Of a stretch of DNA of 64,000 nt, positions 24,910 to 33,698 are shown one piece after another. The stretch's first letter is position 1, and each line of letters starts with the position of its first letter. Source of the DNA: Winogradskyella costae (GTDB taxonomy: Bacteria; Bacteroidota; Bacteroidia; Flavobacteriales; Flavobacteriaceae); assembly GCF_013403865.1 (NCBI RefSeq), contig NZ_JABFDK010000001.1:930001-994000 (forward strand), given 5' to 3'. Under the pieces are notes generated by a model, which searched no databases, was not told where the DNA came from, and worked only from the letters and a program-made list of their open reading frames with translations. A program made the position numbers and the translations under genes.

Positions 24910-25662
24910 ATGAAAAAAACAGCATTAATCACAGGTGCAACAAGCGGTATTGGTAGAGCAACAGCTTATGAATTTGCTAAGCACGGTATAAATTTAATTC
25001 TTTGTGGTCGTAGACAAGAACGCTTAGACAGTATACAAAAAGCCCTATCTAAAGAAACTAAAGTGCACACTTTAAATTTTGATGTCCGCGATAAAGTGCA
25101 GACTTTTAAAACCATTGCCTCCTTGCCAGAAGAGTTTCAAAATATAGACATTCTTATAAACAACGCAGGAAATGCTCACGGTTTAGACCCCATACAAACA
25201 GGAAATTTAGATGATTGGGATGCGATGATGGACATTAATGTAAAGGGGTTGCTCTATGTGAGTAAAGCCATTATCCCAAAAATGACCGAACGCAAATCTG
25301 GACAAATAATTAATATAGGATCTTCCGCTGGTAAAGAAGTGTATCCTAATGGCAGTGTCTATTGCGGCAGCAAACATGCCGTTTTAGCAATTACAGAAGG
25401 CATGCGTATTGATTTAAATCCCTTCGGAATTAAAGTCGGTGCTATTAATCCTGGTTTGGTAGAAACTGAATTTTCCGAGGTTCGATTTAAAGGCGATGCA
25501 GCTGCAGACAATGTCTACAAAGGGTATAAAGCGTTGCAAGCGGAAGATGTTGCAGAAGTGATATATTTTGCGATATCCAGACCAGCTCATGTCAATATTG
25601 CCGATGTGCTGATGTTTTGCACCGCTCAAGCTAGTTCTACGATTGTAAAAAAGGAATTATGA
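24910..25662 (+). CDS. SDR family NAD(P)-dependent oxidoreductase
   Basis: This 250-residue classical short-chain dehydrogenase is close to the YdfG/serine 3-dehydrogenase group. The cofactor motif TGATSGIGRA is at 8-17, NNAG near 86-89, the catalytic serine in IINIGSSAGKEVYPNG, and YCGSK (Tyr and Lys) near 152-156. The NPGLVETEFSEVRFKGD segment is typical of the YdfG group, which oxidises hydroxy acids such as 3-hydroxypropionate or serine. The gene overlaps the next one by 4 bp, so both are translated together. Confidence 0.92.
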   Translation: MKKTALITGATSGIGRATAYEFAKHGINLILCGRRQERLDSIQKALSKETKVHTLNFDVRDKVQTFKTIASLPEEFQNIDILINNAGNAHGLDPIQTGNLDDWDAMMDINVKGLLYVSKAIIPKMTERKSGQIINIGSSAGKEVYPNGSVYCGSKHAVLAITEGMRIDLNPFGIKVGAINPGLVETEFSEVRFKGDAAADNVYKGYKALQAEDVAEVIYFAISRPAHVNIADVLMFCTAQASSTIVKKEL

Positions 25663-26285
25663 AACATTTGTTGAAGAATTATTGGCAGAATTTAATTTCA
25701 GATTATGCTGATCTTTCTTTAATTGATTCACTTTGGACAACTATCGAATCGCAATACACGTCTAAAAATAGATACTATCACAACCTTTCACATCTTTACA
25801 ATATCTTTCTTCAATTGGAAGATTTTAAAACTGAAATTGAAGATTTAGACAGTTTAAGATTGGCCATTTGGTATCATGATATTATATACAAATCCACAAC
25901 TAAAGACAACGAAGAGCAAAGTGCTCTTTTTGCGGAAAAAGCACTAAAAGATCTAAAACACGACTCGTTTAGTATAGAAAAGATTAAAAAACTCATCATT
26001 TCAACCAAAAAACACGAATTGATTTTAACCGAAAACCTAGATAATGCTTATCTTTTGGATTTAGATTTGTCTATACTAGGAACTGATTGGGAAACTTACA
26101 ATAAGTACACTCAAAATATTAGAAAAGAGTATAAAATCTATCCCGATATTCTTTACAAACCCGGACGAAAAAAAGTCCTGAAACACTTTCTTCAAAGAGA
26201 TTCGTTATATTTCACAGAACGATTCCAAACAAAATTTGAAAAACAAGCTAGAAAAAATTTGATTCAAGAAATCGATATGCTATAA
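25659..26285 (+). CDS. HD-domain-like metal-dependent phosphohydrolase (COG4339 type)
   Basis: This 208-residue soluble protein has the family signature YYHNLSHLYNIFLQL (about 39-53), with its conserved tyrosine and two histidines. AIWYHDIIYKSTTKDNEEQS (about 70-89) supplies the HD pair. LLDLDLSILGTDWETY and a late basic region complete the usual layout. Members are predicted metal-dependent hydrolases with no firmly established substrate. It starts inside the last codons of the SDR gene (4-bp overlap). The pairing with the SDR and aldo/keto reductase suggests a small-metabolite role, which is inference. Confidence 0.85.
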   Translation: MKHLLKNYWQNLISDYADLSLIDSLWTTIESQYTSKNRYYHNLSHLYNIFLQLEDFKTEIEDLDSLRLAIWYHDIIYKSTTKDNEEQSALFAEKALKDLKHDSFSIEKIKKLIISTKKHELILTENLDNAYLLDLDLSILGTDWETYNKYTQNIRKEYKIYPDILYKPGRKKVLKHFLQRDSLYFTERFQTKFEKQARKNLIQEIDML

Positions 26286-26314
26286 TTAAATTATCACATT
26301 AATGGTAAGTAAAC

Positions 26315-27448
26315 ATGATTAACAAACGCCTTCTCATAAAACACTTGCTTGCTCACAACGATGAGAACAGTTTTTATGATAAAAAGCGAAAAATTGATAT
26401 TAGTCAAAAAGAAGGAAAAGCGAAGTTTTTAAAACATGTCTGTGCACTTTCTAATAGTAATCCAAAAAACAATTCTTATATCGTAATTGGAGTAGAGGAT
26501 ATTGACAACGAAATTATTGGTGTCGATTTTTTTGATGATAGCAAAATTCAAAATCTCATCAATGCTTATCTTAACAACCCACCAATTGTACAATACGAAA
26601 ACATTCCATTTCCACATTTGTCAGATGACAAGGTTATTGGCTTAGTCACCATTAGACCCATTGATAGTATTACAGCTCTTAAAAAAAACATCTGGAAATA
26701 TTATGGTGGCTCTGTATTTTTTAGAGATGGAAGCATTAGCATGCCCAAAGTTTTTGATATTGAAATTAAGGATGTAAACTCAAAAATTGTCGCAGCGATT
26801 GAAAACAATGCACAAAACAATATTGAACTTACATTAAATGGCGTTTTCGATTTTATGAATAAGCGCCAAGATTTTAGCCCACAATACAAAGTATTTAAAG
26901 AATACTTTGTATTGTGCTGGTCTGGGAACAAAAAATATGTAAATAATGAGCTATTTTTTTCTAGGGTAGATATTGAGTTAATTAACGAACAGGTTCGTTT
27001 ATTTTATTCAGCATTAGATGAAGTTTCTATATCATACACCGAAGATTCTTTTAAAATTATTGAATACGTAAAGCTGGGTTTACACCAATCTCATAAATAT
27101 TATAAACTTGAAGAAAAAATTATTCATTTTGAAAATAATGCTAATTACTCTATAGAGGTCAATCTTGTTTTTGAGCCCCCTCAATTTGATAAAAAAGTAC
27201 TACATCATATTTACAATTCTAATAATTCAATTTTAAAAAAGCTTAAAAAAGCCATTACCTTGTCTCAAGGTGAATCTAAAGACTTAAGAAATCTAGCCGC
27301 TAGCTATTTAATTTGTTATCTCAACGGATTCGATACAGCATTGCAAAAATTAGAGGATATGAAACCATATCTAAAGAACTATAATTTAGAACTCTATTTT
27401 TCTTACAAAGAGACCATGCGAATTTTGAGAAAAGTAAAATATAGTTAG
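26315..27448 (+). CDS. AlbA_2 (Schlafen AAA_4-like) domain protein
   Basis: The protein has 377 residues. The N-terminal 130 or so match the AlbA_2 domain pattern: DISQKEGKAKFLKHVCALSN, then NSYIVIGVEDIDNEIIGVDF and a strand around KVIGLVTIRPI. The C-terminal 240 residues are unlike known domains to my eye, with helical and beta segments. Such proteins occur as putative ATP-binding regulators; some AlbA_2 proteins lie in defence islands, but the neighbours here are metabolic, so no such role is claimed. It starts 29 bp after the HD-like gene and ends before a plus-strand terminator. Confidence 0.78.
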   Translation: MINKRLLIKHLLAHNDENSFYDKKRKIDISQKEGKAKFLKHVCALSNSNPKNNSYIVIGVEDIDNEIIGVDFFDDSKIQNLINAYLNNPPIVQYENIPFPHLSDDKVIGLVTIRPIDSITALKKNIWKYYGGSVFFRDGSISMPKVFDIEIKDVNSKIVAAIENNAQNNIELTLNGVFDFMNKRQDFSPQYKVFKEYFVLCWSGNKKYVNNELFFSRVDIELINEQVRLFYSALDEVSISYTEDSFKIIEYVKLGLHQSHKYYKLEEKIIHFENNANYSIEVNLVFEPPQFDKKVLHHIYNSNNSILKKLKKAITLSQGESKDLRNLAASYLICYLNGFDTALQKLEDMKPYLKNYNLELYFSYKETMRILRKVKYS

Positions 27449-27606
27449 TTTATCGGTAATTATAGATTTTTCATCCCTGTTATTTGCATCTTGTCGGATC
27501 TCAATTAAAAACGATACTGATTATACAATTTTATCGACCATTCATCAAAAACTTTGCTGACCGACTAAAATATTGTCCATATTTGTAATGCTATTAATCA
27601 ATTGCT

Positions 27607-27658
27607 AAACCTTGTTTCACCAAAGCCAAAAGCTGAAAATTGAAGCAAGGTTTTTTTT
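27607..27658 (+). terminator. Intrinsic terminator of the 24-27.4 kb gene cluster
   Basis: AAACCTTGTTTC (27607-27618) pairs with GAAGCAAGGTTT (27642-27653) with one G-U pair, and a T8 run follows. It lies between the AlbA_2 gene and the convergent DUF1501 gene. Nothing else is seen in the 216-bp gap. Confidence 0.75.
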
Positions 27659-27664
27659 GTGCGC

Positions 27665-28852
27665 TTAAATAAAATTTAATTGTTCTTGTTTGCTGTGAAT
27701 TATGCCATCAGCAGAAACATCCATCCACTTCGAAAGTATTGTAGCGTAAACGGATCTAAAATCAATATTATATTTTATATCACCATTTGGATCTAAATCA
27801 CTTAAACTCGCCAAATTATTATAAAAACCGCCTTTCTTTAAATCCTTACCTATGACAAAAACATTATTCGCCGCACCATGATCGGTACCATTAGCTGCAT
27901 TTTGTTTAACGCGTCTTCCAAATTCTGAAAAGGTTAAAATTAACGTATCTTCGAAAGTCCCGTTTCGCTTTAAATCGCTTACAAATGCCGTAACACTTTC
28001 TGCATATTGTGATAATAATTTTGTTTGCTTATTGTTTTGATTCGCGTGGGTATCAAACCCCCCAAGCGATGTATAAAAGACCTTTGTATCTAAATCAGAA
28101 TTAATAAATTGAGCCACATTTCTAAGTTGTTTTGCAAAAGCGTTTTGAGGGTAGGTTTCTTGTGATGTTTTTAAATCCGTATTTTCAAAAATATAATTGG
28201 CAGATGATTTTGCCTCAATCATTGTTTGGTACAAATACCCTAAGTTATGTTCGCTTAAATGTGTGTCGTTATAATGACTTAATACATTTTTAAAATATGG
28301 GTCTTTTGCCGAATTATGCAAGACTCTAAAATCATTAGTGGCAATACCATTAAACTGCTCACCTTTCATAGCCAAACTGAGCTGCTCATCTATCTCTATG
28401 GCATTATAGGGCTGTTTGCCATATTGATCTAAGTAACGTCCTAACCAACCACTTTGTAAATATTCCTCTGAGCCACTTGCGGTTTGCCAAATATCCATAG
28501 ACCTAAAATGTGATCTAACAGGATTGGGGTAACCAACGTTATTGATAATAGATAATTCACCATTATCAAACAACGCACGCAGTGGACTTAATGCAGGATG
28601 AAACCCTAAATCGTCAGTTAATTTTATAATACCTTTAGTGATTGCTAATTTTGGCCTTGCGTTGTAATACAAATCATTGTTATGTGGAATAATGGTATTT
28701 AACCCATCATTTCCACCAGCTAATTGCACAATTACTAAACGCTTATAACCTAATTGCTCTTTAGCTACAGACTCAAATGCTTTTACAAAATTAGGCACAA
28801 AAAACAAGCTGCTTGCTAAGGCTGAATTCTTAAGAAATTTTCTTCTATCCAT
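27665..28852 (-). CDS. DUF1501 protein with twin-arginine signal
   Basis: With the ATG at 28852 this gives 395 residues. The start MDRRKFLKNSALASS is a twin-arginine-type signal (RRKFLK) followed by a hydrophobic stretch; a GTG 9 bp earlier is possible but would place extra residues before the Tat motif. The body has the DUF1501 core: VIVQLAGGNDGLNTIIPH, the GFHPALSPLR segment, SHFRSMDIWQTAS, and the late FSEFGRRVKQNAANGTDHG block of alkaline-phosphatase/sulfatase-like folds. It is exported, probably folded. Start and stop are 2 bp from the DUF1800 gene, its usual partner. Confidence 0.9.
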   Translation of the reverse strand: MDRRKFLKNSALASSLFFVPNFVKAFESVAKEQLGYKRLVIVQLAGGNDGLNTIIPHNNDLYYNARPKLAITKGIIKLTDDLGFHPALSPLRALFDNGELSIINNVGYPNPVRSHFRSMDIWQTASGSEEYLQSGWLGRYLDQYGKQPYNAIEIDEQLSLAMKGEQFNGIATNDFRVLHNSAKDPYFKNVLSHYNDTHLSEHNLGYLYQTMIEAKSSANYIFENTDLKTSQETYPQNAFAKQLRNVAQFINSDLDTKVFYTSLGGFDTHANQNNKQTKLLSQYAESVTAFVSDLKRNGTFEDTLILTFSEFGRRVKQNAANGTDHGAANNVFVIGKDLKKGGFYNNLASLSDLDPNGDIKYNIDFRSVYATILSKWMDVSADGIIHSKQEQLNFI

Positions 28853-28854
28853 AA

Positions 28855-30216
28855 TTAACACATTTGATATTCTGGTAAGGACATTAACTGAACGCAGTAC
28901 TCTCGTTTAGATACTTTACTCAGCGTTTGCAAATAATCTGCCGTTCCTTTATTTACAGTTCCTTGTAACATATAATCTTGAAGCTCTTCCGTGGAGACCG
29001 CTTCAAAATTCTCAAAAAAAGTAGTCCAATTTGGTGTGGTTTTAAAAGGCAATTTACCCTTGTGCTTTGTCATGAATTTCTTTTTAAACTCATCATGTTC
29101 ACCTGAAGCAATTACAGCGTTATTCAAAATTACGGACGGTAATTTTAAACGTACCATAATAGTATTTGCGTCAATCCAAGCTTTATCACCTTTCCAGCCA
29201 GCTACATTTGGTGGATCCAATAAGGTTTGTCCTAATAATTTTTGAATTTTAATAAGGTCTCTTTCCTTTTCAAATGTAGCAGGCACTGTAACCGCCATTC
29301 CTACCAAATAATCTATTGGAGATTTTATTTTTGAACCTATGTTAGCGTCATCGTAAAACCAATCTGACAGAAACACAAAACGCATTAAGTTTTCGATATT
29401 ATAATCTTTAAAAAACACATCAGTCATCGCATTGATATGTTTCGGATTCGGTTTTGGATTTACAAAATAACGGTAGATTTTATCTGAAATATAGGCGGCA
29501 CATTGTTTATTTTCAAGAATAATATCAATAATATTATCTCCTTCATAATTCCCTATATGATTAAAAAACAGCTTAGAGTTATGATCATGATGATTTTCGT
29601 TATATACAAAACTCCCTTTAAAATCATGATTATAACCTGTAAAGGCTCTCGCACATTCTTTAATATCTTTCTCAGAATACCGTCCTTCTCCTAATGTAAA
29701 CAACTCCATTAATTCGCGTGCAAAATTCTCATTAGGTCTTGCTTTTTTATTTTGCTTTCCATTAAGGTATCTAAGCATTGCGGCTTCTTTAGAAATAGCT
29801 TTTACAAAATCTCTAAAATCACCTAGCGCAAAGTACCTAAGCGTGTTATTGTATTGTTCAGTATATAATGGATTTCTCTCTCTGCATACAAAATGATTAG
29901 CCCAAAACAACGTCATACGCTCTCTAAGCAACTCGGTAGGATTAATTAATCGTTTTACCCAAGCTATATTAAACTCCAAAATTTTCTTTGCTCCTTTTTG
30001 ATTAATTTCTCTCGCTAATTCTGGGAAGTTTTTAAGATCTACGGGTTTGATACCATCTAAATATGACAGATCTATATTTAGAGGAGTAAAAGCTTTAGAA
30101 GACTCAAAAAGTGCTTCAACCACTGATGCCCTATGTTTAGATATGGTCGTATTAGACTTTGGGTGCATTCCAAAGCCTGCTCGCCAATACAAATGTTGAA
30201 GTTGTTGCTGTGTCAT
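28855..30216 (-). CDS. DUF1800 protein
   Basis: This 453-residue protein shows the DUF1800 layout: QQLQHLYWRAGFGMHP at the N terminus, RERMTLFWANHFVCRE, RPNENFARELMELFTLGEG (the best-known family motif) and VAGWKGDKAWIDANT near the C terminus. No signal peptide is apparent at this start. DUF1800 and DUF1501 genes are found together across many phyla and are thought to act as a pair in the envelope; their biochemical role is not established. It is followed by the DUF1501 gene. Confidence 0.9.
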   Translation of the reverse strand: MTQQQLQHLYWRAGFGMHPKSNTTISKHRASVVEALFESSKAFTPLNIDLSYLDGIKPVDLKNFPELAREINQKGAKKILEFNIAWVKRLINPTELLRERMTLFWANHFVCRERNPLYTEQYNNTLRYFALGDFRDFVKAISKEAAMLRYLNGKQNKKARPNENFARELMELFTLGEGRYSEKDIKECARAFTGYNHDFKGSFVYNENHHDHNSKLFFNHIGNYEGDNIIDIILENKQCAAYISDKIYRYFVNPKPNPKHINAMTDVFFKDYNIENLMRFVFLSDWFYDDANIGSKIKSPIDYLVGMAVTVPATFEKERDLIKIQKLLGQTLLDPPNVAGWKGDKAWIDANTIMVRLKLPSVILNNAVIASGEHDEFKKKFMTKHKGKLPFKTTPNWTTFFENFEAVSTEELQDYMLQGTVNKGTADYLQTLSKVSKREYCVQLMSLPEYQMC

Positions 30217-30269
30217 ATATATTAAGACTTAATATTTTTCTAATAGTTTAACCTACAGCTCTTAAAATA

Positions 30270-30302
30270 AAAAAAACCGTCTATATTATAAACGGTTTTT
30301 AA
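30270..30302 (-). terminator. Terminator after the beta-barrel protein gene
   Basis: AAAAACCG (30272-30279) and CGGTTTTT (30293-30300) flank a 13-nt loop between A and T runs, downstream of the minus-strand gene that ends at 30338. Confidence 0.7.
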
Positions 30303-30337
30303 AATTAAATATTTTTAAATCAGCAATAAAACTGAAA

Positions 30338-31054
30338 TCAATTTATAAATCGCGATACTAAATCGCGACTTCCAATTGTAAAAACAATACCTAAACCAAC
30401 TGTACTGTAAGTTCCTTTTCTAAAAAAACTTTCTAAATTTGATGGTACTTCAATATCTGTTCTACTCACATTGTAACTGTAATCGAGATATATCATAAAA
30501 TGCTTCGCCAACTCATAGTGAAGATATACTCCATAGCGATTTAACTTTGCTGAATCATGCTGCTCAGCAATATCAGATGTATTAAAACCCGTGTTTTTAT
30601 AATCTAAATCACTATCAATTGAGATATTAAGCCCTAACCGCAATTTTTCAGTTGGCAAAAACTCATAGCCTAAGTATATATAGTTTTCAGCAATTCTCGA
30701 CTTTCTATAACTCCCTATGAGCTCTTGATTTTTAACATCAAAATAGCTAGCACCTGTCGCAAGCCCAATAAAAAAGTGCTTATAAATATACACTTGCATT
30801 TTAAAATCAATTCCGGATTTACCTTCTAAGCCTTCTCCCATAAAATTGTCACCACTTGTAAAAGGTTTATGCCCTCCTACTGTAATTGCAAAAAATCGTT
30901 GACGCCCTTCTGAATTGAAAAAGCTGCTTTTAGATGTGGTTTCAGACTCATTTTCAGAAACGTTCTCTTGTGCAAAACTAACAGAACAAAATAAGCAAAC
31001 ACAGGTGAGCCAAAGAGTTTTAATAAGTGAACGTAAAGTCATAGTTATCTTCAT
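30338..31054 (-). CDS. Outer-membrane beta-barrel protein, unassigned
   Basis: This 238-residue protein has a signal peptide (about 1-28, ending VSFAQ). The mature part has alternating strands with aromatic girdles (KMQVYIYKHFFIGLATGASY, YIYLGYEFLPTEKLRLGLNI, YGVYLHYELAKHFMIYLDYS), consistent with an OmpW- or OprF-like eight-stranded barrel. I do not recognise a specific family. It overlaps the 3' end of the upstream lipoprotein gene by 35 bp (22 bp if the ATG at 31042 is used), so the two are coupled and probably act together at the outer membrane. Confidence 0.75.
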   Translation of the reverse strand: MKITMTLRSLIKTLWLTCVCLFCSVSFAQENVSENESETTSKSSFFNSEGRQRFFAITVGGHKPFTSGDNFMGEGLEGKSGIDFKMQVYIYKHFFIGLATGASYFDVKNQELIGSYRKSRIAENYIYLGYEFLPTEKLRLGLNISIDSDLDYKNTGFNTSDIAEQHDSAKLNRYGVYLHYELAKHFMIYLDYSYNVSRTDIEVPSNLESFFRKGTYSTVGLGIVFTIGSRDLVSRFIN

Positions 31055-31715
31055 TTATAGTTATAAACTCTGTTATTTCTGGTTCATCATTTATAGAATA
31101 TGTAAACTCTACAATCTCACCAAGCGGTACGTATAATAGCCATTCAAAATCAGGATTACTATCATTAAGAAATCGGCTTACCACACGTTCTTCATAACAT
31201 GAACTTTGAAACTCATTGAGTGTTATCCCTTCATAATATTCTAAGCAAAAGCCTTCAATATATTTAAAACTGTACCTAAGTGTGTAAGATTCTCCACTTG
31301 TTCTAACCATATTATAGTTAAAGGCGGCTAATTTTTTCAAGCTTACAGTTTCTAGGTTAAACGTTAAATCTAAAGGTGTATATTCTAAAGTATTGGTTTT
31401 ATAGACATAGGTACTATACGCATCACCTCCATCTATTTCAATAGCAAAATCTTCGTCTCTATCGTATAATGAAATTACAGAAAAATGACCATCGGCATTA
31501 CTATAACCTTCTCCTAGAATATATTGATTTTCACCACCAGTAAAATTACCTCGTTTTGTTAACACACTAATTTTAGCCTCAGAAATAGGCATATTATCCT
31601 GGTCTTTAATAGTGCCCTCAACTAAAATCCTGGTATTGTCTTCTAGTTGAACTTCACAACTTAAGACCGTCATTAAAAAACACGGTATTAAGAAGAATTT
31701 AAATAATAGTTTCAT
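31020..31715 (-). CDS. Lipoprotein with carboxypeptidase-regulatory-like domain
   Basis: This 231-residue protein has a lipoprotein signal (FFLIPCFLMTVLSC, Cys 20). Next comes a CarboxypepD_reg-like beta-sandwich (about 30-105: ILVEGTIKDQDNMPISEAKI, then GYSNADGHFSV). The second half (about 105-231) is unrecognised, with several tyrosine-rich strands. It is probably anchored to the outer membrane. It is co-transcribed with the beta-barrel gene that overlaps its end. No substrate can be named. Confidence 0.72.
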   Translation of the reverse strand: MKLLFKFFLIPCFLMTVLSCEVQLEDNTRILVEGTIKDQDNMPISEAKISVLTKRGNFTGGENQYILGEGYSNADGHFSVISLYDRDEDFAIEIDGGDAYSTYVYKTNTLEYTPLDLTFNLETVSLKKLAAFNYNMVRTSGESYTLRYSFKYIEGFCLEYYEGITLNEFQSSCYEERVVSRFLNDSNPDFEWLLYVPLGEIVEFTYSINDEPEITEFITINEDNYDFTFTY

Positions 31716-31780
31716 ATGTTGAATTAGATCGGTTGCCTAATAGATGCCATTTGTAAAAAAAGGTTGCGTACTACAATGTT

Positions 31781-31816
31781 AAAAAAACAAAGCCATATCT
31801 TTCGATATGGCTTTAA
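31781..31816 (-). terminator. Terminator of the aldehyde dehydrogenase gene
   Basis: AAAGCCATATC (31789-31799) and GATATGGCTTT (31804-31814) form an 11-bp hairpin with a 4-nt loop. On the minus strand a T7 tract follows. It lies 27 bp beyond the stop at 31841. Confidence 0.85.
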
Positions 31817-31840
31817 AATATTTAAAAACTTAACCTTTAC

Positions 31841-33394
31841 TTAAAGATCAAACTTAATCCCTTGTGCTAGTGGCAATTCATCAGAGTAATTAACGGTGTT
31901 GGTTTGTCTTCTCATGTAGACCTTCCAAGCATCAGAACCAGACTCACGTCCACCTCCTGTTTCTTTTTCACCACCAAAAGCACCACCAATTTCAGCACCA
32001 GACGTTCCGATGTTGACGTTAGCGATTCCACAGTCAGAACCAGCATAAGATAAAAACTTCTCTGCTTCTTTCATTTCGTTAGTCATAATGGCTGATGATA
32101 AGCCTTGAGCCACACCATTTTGCTTTTCAATAGCATTTTCAACCTCACCCGAATATTTCATTAAGTATAAGATTGGGGCAAATGTTTCGTGTTGAACGAT
32201 TTCAAAATGATTTTCAGCTTCAATAATGGCTGGTTTTACGTAGCAACCACTTTCGTAACCTTCACCTTCTAAAACACCACCTTCAACTAAAACGTTTCCA
32301 CCTTCAGCTTTTGCTTTTTCAATAGCCGCTAAATAGGTGTTTACAGAATCTTTATCAATTAACGGTCCAACGTGATTGTTTTCATCCAAAGGGTTACCAA
32401 TCTTAATTTGTCCGTAAGCACCAACAATGGCATCACGTACTTTATCGTAAACTGATTCGTGAATAATTAAACGACGTGTAGAAGTACAACGTTGTCCACA
32501 AGTACCCACAGCACCAAATACAGCACCAGGAACGACTACTTTTAAATCGGCTGTAGGTGTGATAATAATGGCATTGTTGCCACCTAATTCTAATAAGGAC
32601 TTCCCAAAACGTTCTGCCACTGTTTTACCAACTATACGTCCCATTCTTGTAGACCCTGTAGCAGACACTAAAGGAATTCTAGAATCGGTAGTCATCATTT
32701 CACCGACTTTGTAGTCTCCATTAATGATACAAGAAATACCTTCTGGTAGGTTGTTATCTTTTAAAATACCTGCGATAATATTCTGACACGCTATTGAACA
32801 CAACAATGATTTTTCAGAGGCTTTCCACACACAAACATCACCACAAATCCAAGCTAAAGCGGTATTCCAAGCCCACACGGCTACCGGAAAGTTAAATGCT
32901 GAAATAATACCAACCACACCAATAGGGTGCCATTGTTCTCTCATCACGTGACCAGGACGTTCCGAAGGAATCGTTTGCCCATTTAATTGACGTGATAAAC
33001 CCACAGCGAAATCACAGATATCAATCATTTCTTGAACCTCACCGTAACCTTCTTGCAAGGATTTACCCATTTCGTAAGAGACTAATTTCCCTAACGGTTC
33101 TTTTAAGTCTCTTAATTTATTTCCAAACTGACGTACAATTTCTCCACGTTGTGGAGCTGGTACATCTCTCCACGTTTTAAATGCGCTTGTCGCGGCATCC
33201 ATTACTTTGTCGTAATCTGCTCTAGTTGTTGTTTTTACTTTCCCTATTAACTTCCCGTCTACCGGTGAATAGGATTCAATAACATCTCCACTAGAAAAGC
33301 TATTAGACCCTGTAGAAGAGCCATTATTTATATCGTTAACGCCTAATTGTTCTAAGGCTTCTTTTATTCCGAAATCGGTAGCTACTGCTTCCAT
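31841..33394 (-). CDS. ALDH7-type aldehyde dehydrogenase
   Basis: This 517-residue cytosolic NAD(P)+-dependent enzyme of the antiquitin/ALDH7 group oxidises semialdehydes; the usual substrate in bacteria is alpha-aminoadipate semialdehyde of lysine breakdown. Visible motifs are ISAFNFPVAVWAWNTALAW, the SATGSTRMG Rossmann loop, LELGGNNAIII (catalytic Glu) and GTCGQRCTSTRRL (catalytic Cys), with QHETFAPILYLMKY later. The EMGKSLQEGYGEVQEMIDIC segment is typical of ALDH7. It is single, with its own terminator and divergent from the A2M gene. The substrate is inferred from the family only. Confidence 0.9.
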   Translation of the reverse strand: MEAVATDFGIKEALEQLGVNDINNGSSTGSNSFSSGDVIESYSPVDGKLIGKVKTTTRADYDKVMDAATSAFKTWRDVPAPQRGEIVRQFGNKLRDLKEPLGKLVSYEMGKSLQEGYGEVQEMIDICDFAVGLSRQLNGQTIPSERPGHVMREQWHPIGVVGIISAFNFPVAVWAWNTALAWICGDVCVWKASEKSLLCSIACQNIIAGILKDNNLPEGISCIINGDYKVGEMMTTDSRIPLVSATGSTRMGRIVGKTVAERFGKSLLELGGNNAIIITPTADLKVVVPGAVFGAVGTCGQRCTSTRRLIIHESVYDKVRDAIVGAYGQIKIGNPLDENNHVGPLIDKDSVNTYLAAIEKAKAEGGNVLVEGGVLEGEGYESGCYVKPAIIEAENHFEIVQHETFAPILYLMKYSGEVENAIEKQNGVAQGLSSAIMTNEMKEAEKFLSYAGSDCGIANVNIGTSGAEIGGAFGGEKETGGGRESGSDAWKVYMRRQTNTVNYSDELPLAQGIKFDL

Positions 33395-33698
33395 ATTTGC
33401 TAATTTTTTATGAATTATTAAATTTTGATGCGAAGTTACTAATAAATACTTAGTTAGGCGAAGTGTGACATCTCTAAATTGAATAACATTAAAGCCTCTA
33501 AATTAGTCGAATGACAAATTCACACTCTCTACAAAAACAATTTTAATTTTATTAACTCATTTACATATAAATCTTAACTTTAAGAATAATTTAACAACAA
33601 GCCAAAGTCTAAACCTTAAAAAATTTCCGTACTTATTTAACAAGAAAGCACCTACCTTTGCTTGTTAATCGAAACTTTTATTTAAATCCATCAACATC
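33395..33698. other. 304-bp divergent intergenic region
   Basis: It separates the aldehyde dehydrogenase (minus) and A2M (plus) genes. It holds a minus-strand TAACTTCG near 33433-33440 (one mismatch to the -7 consensus) for the former, and TACCTTTG at 33653-33660 for the latter. AGTGTGA (33461) and TCACACT (33530) could pair over a long loop. No ORF, tRNA or strong hairpin is seen. Confidence 0.5.
33653..33660 (+). promoter_or_regulatory. Candidate -7 element of the A2M gene
   Basis: TACCTTTG matches TAnnTTTG, 38 bp before the ATG at 33699; no clear -33 element at the expected spacing. Confidence 0.4.

Noticed and set aside
26315-27448. Defence-island gene on the strength of the AlbA_2 domain
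   Set aside because: The neighbours are an SDR, an aldo/keto reductase, an HD-like hydrolase and DUF1501/1800 genes; no nuclease, toxin, recombinase or restriction gene is near.
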